A stretch of 10,183 nt of DNA from positions 1 to 10,183 of the forward strand of contig DBBB01000093.1 in NCBI GenBank assembly GCA_002291985.1, given 5' to 3'. Shown piece after piece: positions 1 to 5,715 of the stretch. The notes beneath the pieces were generated by a model. The model searched no databases and had not been told where the DNA came from. It saw nothing but the letters and a program-made list of their open reading frames with translations. Numbering within the stretch: position 1 is the stretch's first letter; the number at the start of each line of letters is the position of its first letter. This DNA comes from Firmicutes bacterium UBA995 (GTDB taxonomy: Bacteria > Bacillota > Sulfobacillia > UBA995). The position numbers and the translations under genes are program-made.

Positions 1-744
1 CGGGCCTACCTCCTGCGCGGCCTGGTGCGCTGCGGCATCTGCGGGCTGTCGTACTGCGGCGTACACTACCCCTCCCGGGGGGAGCCCGGGCAGCGCTCAC
101 GGAAGGCATACTATGTCTGCAACGGCAAGACAGCCTATCGCGGGCCCCTGCAGGGACGGTGTCCCAGCAAGAACGTCCCGAGCGAGTGGCTCGAAGAGAC
201 CGTGTGGCGGGATATCGTCCATTTCGCGCAGAACCCGGGAGACGCCCTGGCCCTCCTGGACGCGGAACTCGTCGGCCAAGAAGAACGGACCGAAGAACGC
301 CGGAAAGAACTCGGCATGCTGGTGTCAGCCCGCGACCGGACCGACCTGGAGAAGGACAAGGTCCTGGGGCTGTTCCGGAAGAACATAATCGACGAGGCCC
401 AACTGCAGAAGCAACTCGCGGAGATCGACGCCGCCAGGCTCAAGCTGGAGGAGCAAATCCGGGCGCTCGAGGCCGAGCTCGCCGACCAACGGACCCGGGC
501 GCAGCGCCTGGCCGGCGCCCGACACGTCCTCGAAGACCTGCGGAAGCGCGTGGAGGGCAAACTCGACTGGGAGGAGCGCCGGGAAATCGTGAAGGCCCTG
601 GTGAGGGAGGTCCGCGTTGATACTCGGGACCACGACGGACGGAAGGACGCGCAAGTGACCGTCCTGTACGCTTTCGCCCCGGTTGACAACCGCACGGGCA
701 TGGATTCATCGCGGCCACCAGCAGGAACCGGGCAGGGTAGCTGA
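1..744 (+). CDS. Large serine recombinase, C-terminal part (element integrase)
   Basis: C-terminal 247 codons of a large serine recombinase. The frame is open from base 1, so the catalytic resolvase domain and start lie off the left edge. The GTG at 25 is an internal codon, not a start. The visible part opens with the family's recombinase/zinc-ribbon region, reading YLLRGLVRCGIC. Probable zinc ligands, counted from base 1, are C11, C14, C40 and C54. A long charged, Glu/Lys/Arg-rich stretch follows (about codons 85-195), typical of the coiled coil that controls synapsis in this family. The protein would insert and excise a mobile element by site-specific recombination. It runs straight into the antisense of comM, and its last 15-20 codons lie in comM-derived sequence, so the gene ends at the attachment junction. 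Family assignment is firm. Whether the element is a phage, ICE or genomic island cannot be told. Confidence 0.93.
   Translation, partial: RAYLLRGLVRCGICGLSYCGVHYPSRGEPGQRSRKAYYVCNGKTAYRGPLQGRCPSKNVPSEWLEETVWRDIVHFAQNPGDALALLDAELVGQEERTEERRKELGMLVSARDRTDLEKDKVLGLFRKNIIDEAQLQKQLAEIDAARLKLEEQIRALEAELADQRTRAQRLAGARHVLEDLRKRVEGKLDWEERREIVKALVREVRVDTRDHDGRKDAQVTVLYAFAPVDNRTGMDSSRPPAGTGQGS
680..706. other. Probable attachment junction (attL/attR) of the integrated element in comM
   Basis: On the minus strand ComM homology runs through the conserved NPCPCG motif, whose codons lie at 706-689, and stops at once: the next residues (CQPGRK) do not resemble ComM. On the plus strand the recombinase gene reaches the same place. 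The junction therefore lies within about 688-706. A 13-bp palindrome, CGGTTGACAACCG (680-692), straddles it. Imperfect dyads of this kind are usual in serine integrase sites. The exact crossover dinucleotide cannot be placed without the other end of the element, which is off the left edge. Confidence 0.7.
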
Positions 745-1747
745 CCGAGGCGCCGGCGCGAACGATGTTGACCAAACCCTCTTCCAGTGGCTCACGCAGG
801 GCCTCGCGGGCTTCCCGGCGGAATTCGGGGAACTCGTCCAGGAATAACACTCCCCGGTGGGCCAGGGTGACCTCGCCCGGGCGCGGGGGACGGCCGCCCC
901 CCATCAGGCCCGCAACCGACACGCTGTGGTGGGGGCTGCGGAAAGGGGGATGGGAGATCGCCAGCCCTCCCGGCGGCATCAGCCCGGCGACGCTGTGGAT
1001 GACGCTCACCTCGAGCGTCTCATCGGGCGCCAACTCGGGCAGGATGCCGGGAAGGCGGCGGGCCAGCATGGTCTTGCCCGCACCGGGAGGCCCGACCAGC
1101 AGGCAGTGGTGGCTGCCGGCCGCCGCGATCTCCAGCGCCCTTCGGGCCATCCTCTGCCCCGCCACATCGGCGAAGTCCGCCGGGCAGGCGACTGCAGCGG
1201 CTGTGCCACTCCCCCCGTTGGGCGTGGCCAGGCGCGCCCGGCCTTCCAGCCAGTTTGCGAGGGCGGCCAGCGATTCCACGGCCAGGGCCTGGACACCCTC
1301 GACCCGCGTGGCTTCGGGACCGTTGGCGCGGGGGACTATTATGCCGCACCGCCCCGCGGCCCGCGCTGCCAGGACCATGGGGAGGACGCCATTCACCTCT
1401 TTGACCCGACCATCCAGCGCCAGTTCCCCGACCAGCACCCAATCGCCCAGGCGTTCCAGACCTACCTGGCCCGTGGCGGCAAGAATTGCGACCGCAATGG
1501 GCAGGTCGAGGCCCGATCCCTCCTTGCGGAGGCCGGCAGGAGCCAGGTTCACGGTGATGCGCCGCAGGGGGAACTCCAGGCCGGAATTGCGGATGGCAGC
1601 CCGTACCCGTTCGCGCGCCTCGCGCAGCGGGCTATCGGGCAGTCCCACCAGGTCGAAGGCGGGCACGCCCGGGCTGACGTCCACCTCGACTTCCACCAGC
1701 CGGGCCTGAACGCCTACCAGGGTACATCCGAGCGACTTGGCAAGCAA
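689..1747 (-). pseudogene. comM: comM/yifB Mg-chelatase-like AAA+ ATPase, 3' end lost by element insertion
   Basis: 5' part (about 353 codons) of a YifB/ComM family AAA+ protein. In naturally transformable bacteria ComM is a helicase that promotes branch migration during integration of incoming DNA. The N-terminal ChlI-type domain is intact (about residues 20-140, including VDVSPGVPAFDLVGLPD and RRITVNLAP). Walker A GPPGAGKT is at 219-226 and Walker B LFLDE at 301-305. Homology ends after NPCPCG (residue 353). Full-length relatives are about 500 residues, so sensor/arginine-finger elements and the C-terminal domain are missing. The frame continues through the antisense of the recombinase to a stop at 440, giving a 435-residue chimera with an unrelated Arg/Pro-rich tail. 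The TTG start at 1747 is supported by AGGAGG 8 nt upstream. The missing 3' part should lie at the far end of the element. Excision could restore the gene, so it may be interrupted rather than dead. Confidence 0.88.
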
Positions 1748-1754
1748 GTAGACA

Positions 1755-1791
1755 GCCTCCTCGGATGGTAGATACTACCATCGGAGGAGGC
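1755..1791 (-). promoter_or_regulatory. Long hairpin enclosing the comM Shine-Dalgarno
   Basis: Inverted repeat with 17-nt arms, one C-C mismatch and a 3-nt loop. On the minus strand the 5' arm is GCCTCCTCCGATGGTAG, the loop is TAT and the 3' arm is CTACCATCCGAGGAGGC. The AGGAGG at the foot of the 3' arm lies 8 nt before the comM TTG start, so in mRNA the ribosome binding site would be fully paired. No T-run follows on either strand, which argues against an intrinsic terminator. Translational control of comM, or a 3' end for the upstream mrp transcript, is inference. Confidence 0.55.
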
Positions 1792-1794
1792 GGT

Positions 1795-1811
1795 CCTGCC
1801 TTCGCGGCAGG
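1795..1811. other. Small hairpin in the mrp-comM gap
   Basis: Perfect 6-bp inverted repeat CCTGCC/GGCAGG with a 5-nt loop. It lies in the 101-bp non-coding gap (1748-1848) between the end of the mrp operon and comM, next to the longer hairpin at 1755-1791. On the plus strand it is followed by GTTTGG, too few T residues for a convincing terminator. It could help end or stabilise the mrp transcript; function not determined. Confidence 0.35.
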
Positions 1812-1848
1812 GTTTGGTCGGGTCATCGGAAGCGTAGCTAATGACCGC

Positions 1849-4113
1849 TCAGTTGCCCGCCAGCAGCACGAAAACCACCAGGGCGGCCAGCATGACCGCG
1901 GCCATCATCAAGCCCGCCACGTCGATGTTCATGATGGTCCGGTGGCGCGGGCACTCGCCGGCGCCCGTCTCCCCGCCGTCCCGCGCCGGGGTGGGCGCCG
2001 GGCGGAACCAGTTGCGGACGGAGGCCATGGCCGCCGACCGCGACCTCGCCCCCCCGGCGCGCGCCCGGTCGAGCCACCCCTGGGCTCGACGCCCCTCTGC
2101 CACCGCCTTGGCCGGGTCGAGCGCCTTCTCGGCCGCCGTGGCCAGGCCGGCGGCTGTACCGGCCAGCCGGGCGAGTGCCTCGGGGTCCAGGGAACGCTCG
2201 ACCATGGCGGCAAACATGGCCCCCTCCCTCCCCGCCGGGACTACCCGCGACGGATCCAGGGACTTGTCGAACGCCGCCACCGCCCGGGCTGCTCCTTGCC
2301 CGTAGGGTACGGCCCGTGTCGGGTCGAGGGTGCTGTCCACGGACGCAGCCAGGCGGCAGGCCTTTACTCCCCAGAAGACGACTGCGTCCACCAGCGCTTC
2401 CATCGACCAGCGGGGGAGCGAAAAAGGCAACACCAGGTTCCGGCGGCCAAGGTACCCGAACAGGGCCAGGCCGAGGGCAGCTGCCACGGCGGTTGCCAGC
2501 AGCGGCCGGGGGGAAACGAAGTCGAACGCGGCCAGGGCCGCTGCGATCTCCGGCGGGTAGCCGAAAGCCTCGATGAAGGGTACCACGAGTCGGCCCAGCC
2601 AGAAGGCGGGCCTGATGCCCGTGAACGCGAGCAGGATGCCGAGGCCGGCGACCAGGGCGGAGTCACGGGCGGTAAGTGCGAAAGGCTGCTCGCCCGGCCG
2701 CGAGGCCAGCAGTTCCCAGGCCAGCCTGGCGGCATAGGCGACCACCAGGGCTGAAGCGAGATGGTAGACGACCTCCAGTACCCGGAGTTCGGGAAGACCC
2801 AGCCCTGCCGCAGCCCGCCATCCCTCGAGGATCATGGCGCGGCTTGCGTAACCGGGAAATCCGGGTAGCCCGGCCATACCCGCGATCGCGAGGACAAACG
2901 TGAGCGCCAGCAAGGGCGAACGGCGTCCGACCCCTTTGAGCAAACCCAGGTCGGAACTCCCCGCCTTCATCGCAACCATCCCCACGAGCATGAGCAGGGC
3001 GCCGCCGGCGACGGCATGGTTCAGGACGTGCAGGGCCATGCCCCCGAGGGCGACCGCTCCCGCGTCGGCGAGGATGAAGCCGAGCGACAGGCCCACCCCT
3101 GTTAGCCCGATCTGACTCACCGAGCTGTAGGCGAGCATTCGTTTGGCGCCGGCCTGAAAGATCGCCAGGAAAGCTCCGAGCAGCATCGTGCCCAGGGCCA
3201 CCACCAGCAGGATCCTTCCCGCGGTCATCGCCGGCGTCCAATCGGTGACGGCGCCCGCGGGGGTCAGGAGGTTGATGGTGCGCAGGACGCCGTAAACGCC
3301 GGTCTTGACGATCACCGCTCCGATGAGCATGGCCGCAGGTGCGGGCGCCGCGGGAAGCGCCCGGGGCACCCAGAAGTGAGCGGGAACCAGTCCGGCCTTC
3401 ACCGCGAATCCCAGGTACATGGCGGCCACGGTAATCACTCCGGCCAGGGAGTGCAGGGCCGGATCTGGCTTGAGCACCGTTCCCCGGGTGATCGCGACCA
3501 GCACGCCCATGCCCGCCAGGATGCTCAGGCCGCCCAGGATGCTCAGGAACAGATAGGTACGGCCTGCGGCCAGGGCCTGGGGCGTCTGATCGTGAATCAC
3601 CAGGACGTAGAATCCGAGGGACAGCATCTCGAAGAACAGGAACAGCGTGAACAGGTCGGCCGAGAGATAGCGCGCGATGGCACAAGCCAGGCAAAATGTG
3701 GAAAATACGTGGTAACGAGCCCGCGAGGTCCCGGCGGGCAGATAATCCACCGCGAGCATGGAAGCGGCCAGCCACACGCCGGCGGTCACCAGGGCGAAGA
3801 ACAGCCCCTGCCGACCCGCGGAGAAGGCGATGCCCTGGCCCAGGACGCCGGGGATCCGGGCGAGCAGCGGCCCATCAGCCGTCAGTAGCCACAGCCAACC
3901 CACGAGCGCCAGGGCAAGGACGGCGGCCCCCACCCCCGCCGCCTCCATCGCCCGGAACCGGGCGGGGATCAGGGCGGCCAGGCCGACCAGGGGGATGGTG
4001 CTCAAGACGGCGACCACCACCCAGAAAGGCAGCAGGCTCTCGCGGTAGCCGGCCGGGGCGGCCGCCGCCACCGGCCCGGCCAGGATGGTCATCACGTCAA
4101 CCAAGGTTGGCAC
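1849..4113 (-). CDS. Third MrpD/NuoL-like antiporter subunit with 23-aa repeat C-terminal extension
   Basis: 754-residue polytopic membrane protein of the proton-conducting MrpD/NuoLMN family (Proton_antipo_M). The family core spans about residues 100-470. E162 (LFFEMLSL), K239 (GFAVKAGLVP), H246 and K270 match channel residues of the family. Other key positions differ: the usual PDAH motif reads PRAL, the Lys of the NHALLK motif is Gly370, and the TM12 Lys of NGFVSK is Arg425. The usual length is about 490-510, so this protein has about 200 extra residues: a hydrophobic stretch near 535-555, four tandem 23-residue repeats (593-684), an Arg/Gly/Pro-rich linker, and a final membrane helix (729-751). 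The layout recalls the lateral helix plus last helix of NuoL. The GTG start at 4113 follows a purine-rich GAGGGAGGAGG. The gene starts 12 bp after its neighbour and closes the operon. Membrane and family assignment are firm; the specific role is inferred. Confidence 0.9.
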   Translation of the reverse strand: MPTLVDVMTILAGPVAAAAPAGYRESLLPFWVVVAVLSTIPLVGLAALIPARFRAMEAAGVGAAVLALALVGWLWLLTADGPLLARIPGVLGQGIAFSAGRQGLFFALVTAGVWLAASMLAVDYLPAGTSRARYHVFSTFCLACAIARYLSADLFTLFLFFEMLSLGFYVLVIHDQTPQALAAGRTYLFLSILGGLSILAGMGVLVAITRGTVLKPDPALHSLAGVITVAAMYLGFAVKAGLVPAHFWVPRALPAAPAPAAMLIGAVIVKTGVYGVLRTINLLTPAGAVTDWTPAMTAGRILLVVALGTMLLGAFLAIFQAGAKRMLAYSSVSQIGLTGVGLSLGFILADAGAVALGGMALHVLNHAVAGGALLMLVGMVAMKAGSSDLGLLKGVGRRSPLLALTFVLAIAGMAGLPGFPGYASRAMILEGWRAAAGLGLPELRVLEVVYHLASALVVAYAARLAWELLASRPGEQPFALTARDSALVAGLGILLAFTGIRPAFWLGRLVVPFIEAFGYPPEIAAALAAFDFVSPRPLLATAVAAALGLALFGYLGRRNLVLPFSLPRWSMEALVDAVVFWGVKACRLAASVDSTLDPTRAVPYGQGAARAVAAFDKSLDPSRVVPAGREGAMFAAMVERSLDPEALARLAGTAAGLATAAEKALDPAKAVAEGRRAQGWLDRARAGGARSRSAAMASVRNWFRPAPTPARDGGETGAGECPRHRTIMNIDVAGLMMAAVMLAALVVFVLLAGN
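2062..2337 (-). repeat. Four tandem 69-bp (23-codon) repeats within the last antiporter-like gene
   Basis: Codons 593-684 fall into four consecutive units of exactly 23 residues, each opening with (D/E)xxLDP: DSTLDP (593), DKSLDP (616), ERSLDP (639) and EKALDP (662). At DNA level the LDP codons recur at 69-bp spacing (antisense GGGTC/GGATC beginning at 2321, 2252, 2183 and 2114). The rest of each unit is Ala-rich with scattered Arg/Lys, consistent with an amphipathic helix broken at each Pro. Units 1 and 2 are most alike (RxVPxG in both). The units have diverged, so this is an old protein-level repeat. Confidence 0.85.
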
Positions 4114-4125
4114 TGCCCTCCTCCC

Positions 4126-5649
4126 TCACTTGCTGAACAACACGCGGGCAGCCGCCTCGGACAGGCGTAACGGCCAGTTCCCCGGAGACAGGGCGAACAC
4201 CGCGCAACCCAGGGCCAGGACCAACATCGGGACCAGCATGGTGGCACTGGCTTCGGGCAGCCAGCGCCGCGTCCCCCTCCCTCCGCCGGTCGGCGGTGCT
4301 GCTACCGCCGCGGCTTCCACCGGAGTCGGGTGATCGAAGAACGCCGTCATCACGATGGGCAGATAGTACACGGCATTCAGCATGCTGCTGGCCAGCAGGG
4401 CGAGGGCATAGCCGGGCATGCCCGCGTCGAACGCTCCGACGCTGAGTTGCCACTTGCTGACGAAGCCGTTCAGGGGAGGGATGCCCATCAGGGTGAGCGC
4501 GGCCACGGCAAAACAGACCATGGTGACCGGCAGGCGTTGCCCGAGTCCCGCGAACTGGCGGATGTCCCGCTTGCCGGTAGTCTTGAGGATCACGCCCGCG
4601 CACAAGAACAAGCAACTCTTGGCCACGGCGTCGGCGAAGAAATAGAACACGTCTCCGGTGAGCGCGCGTTCTGACATGAGCCCCATGCCCAGGAGGATGC
4701 ATCCCATCTGCCCGATGCTGGAGTAGGCCAGGCGACGCTTGAGATCATACTGGGTGATGGCGACCGACGATCCCAGGAGAATGGTCACCACCGACAGCAC
4801 GAGCACGACCGTGTTCCAGCCGGTGGCCTGGAGGAACTCCAGCCCGAACACCTCGTACATCACCCGCAGCATCCCGTACGCTCCCGTCTTGATCATGATG
4901 CCGGACAGGAGGGCGCTCGCGGGCGAAGGGGCCACGGGATGGGCATCGGGCAGCCACATGTGCAGGGGCACCATGCCGGCCTTCATCCCCAGGGCGATCA
5001 CAAACCCGGCAAACGTCAGGAAGGCAACGGGGGAAGCCTCGGCAATCAGGCCGCGACCGCCCAGGGCAACAGAACCCGCCATCTCGAAGGTGGCGACCAT
5101 GGAGAAGAAGAACATGAGGCTGCCGGCCACCGTCATGAACAGGTACTTGAGGGCGGCCTGTACCGCCTCGGCGGTCTCTTCGTGGATCACGAGCACGGCG
5201 GCAGGCAAGGACATCAACTCGAAGAAGAGAAAGAACGAAAACAGGTCACCGGCCATGAAAGTGCCGACGGCGCCACTGAAGGTCACCATTAGGAAGGCAT
5301 AATAACGGTTGACCCCGTGTTCGCCTTTCATGTAAGACAGGGAATACAGCGTTGCCAGGAACCAGATGACGGCGGTCAGCGAGGTCAGCAGGAATCCCAG
5401 GGAGTCCAGGCGGAAGGTCACGCCGAGCGGCACCAGGATTTGCACCGAACCCACGATCACCGTTCCCCGGCTGATTGCGGGGTAGAACGTGAAGGTGAGC
5501 GCGGCGGTAATCCCGACCGTGAACACGCAGAGCAGGTCCCGCCCTGTCGGCCATCGAAGCCCGACAAGGTAGCCGGCAATCGCGCCGATGATGGGCAACA
5601 GCACGATGAGCGCGGGCAACAGGCTATACACTTCGGCCGTCGCGTTCAT
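4126..5649 (-). CDS. Second MrpD/NuoN-like antiporter subunit
   Basis: 507-residue polytopic membrane protein of the MrpD/NuoN family, close to the usual family length. It would carry one of the ion-translocation channels of the Mrp complex. Visible hallmarks are E144 in LFFELMSL, K223 in ALGMKAGMVP, then HMWLPDAH (H230), K254 in GIMIKTG, YDLKRRLAYSS (301-311), K344 and K399 in NGFVSKW. At the position of the conserved His of the NHALLK motif this protein has Asp340 (ADAVAK), a difference from its upstream paralogue. A Gly/Pro-rich loop near residues 445-455 precedes the last hydrophobic segments. The ATG at 5649 follows GGGGGG about 8 nt upstream. The gene lies 66 bp after mrpD and 12 bp before the third paralogue, so the three antiporter-like genes are consecutive. 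Family assignment is firm; which cation it moves cannot be read from the sequence. Confidence 0.92.
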   Translation of the reverse strand: MNATAEVYSLLPALIVLLPIIGAIAGYLVGLRWPTGRDLLCVFTVGITAALTFTFYPAISRGTVIVGSVQILVPLGVTFRLDSLGFLLTSLTAVIWFLATLYSLSYMKGEHGVNRYYAFLMVTFSGAVGTFMAGDLFSFFLFFELMSLPAAVLVIHEETAEAVQAALKYLFMTVAGSLMFFFSMVATFEMAGSVALGGRGLIAEASPVAFLTFAGFVIALGMKAGMVPLHMWLPDAHPVAPSPASALLSGIMIKTGAYGMLRVMYEVFGLEFLQATGWNTVVLVLSVVTILLGSSVAITQYDLKRRLAYSSIGQMGCILLGMGLMSERALTGDVFYFFADAVAKSCLFLCAGVILKTTGKRDIRQFAGLGQRLPVTMVCFAVAALTLMGIPPLNGFVSKWQLSVGAFDAGMPGYALALLASSMLNAVYYLPIVMTAFFDHPTPVEAAAVAAPPTGGGRGTRRWLPEASATMLVPMLVLALGCAVFALSPGNWPLRLSEAAARVLFSK

Positions 5650-5676
5650 GCGCCCATCCCCCCGCCGCCCCCGCCA

Positions 5677-5705
5677 AGGTTATCAACCATAATTCGAGTT
5701 GTCAA
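5677..5705 (-). promoter_or_regulatory. Candidate internal promoter upstream of the second MrpD-like gene
   Basis: The 66-bp gap between mrpD and the next gene is unusually long for this operon and locally AT-richer. On the minus strand it contains a perfect TTGACA (5705-5700), a 17-nt spacer and TAACCT (5682-5677, three of six matches to TATAAT including both key T/A ends). Transcription would start about 20 bp before the ATG at 5649. The weak -10 makes this a candidate only. Confidence 0.3.
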
Positions 5706-5715
5706 TGCGCGGGGA

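Noticed and set aside
765..1771. Two long plus-strand frames (314 and 304 codons) antisense to comM
   Set aside because: Low-complexity Arg/Ser/Pro or Gln/Gly/His-rich products. The minus-strand frame has clear ComM motifs.
1755..1791. Hairpin as intrinsic terminator of the mrp operon
   Set aside because: No run of T follows the stem on either strand. The precise inclusion of the comM Shine-Dalgarno fits a translational role better.
2062..2337. 69-bp periodicity as a CRISPR array or non-coding satellite
   Set aside because: The repeats are in frame, conserve amino acids more than bases, and have no repeat/spacer alternation.
2663..3775. 370-codon minus-strand frame inside the 754-residue subunit gene
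   Set aside because: Out-of-frame shadow of the antiporter-like gene, rich in Arg/Gly/Pro and without membrane helices.
5678..5688. GGTTATCAACC as a second copy of the junction palindrome
   Set aside because: It shares only the GGTT/CAACC arms with the 680-692 dyad, with a different centre, and no element boundary is seen there.
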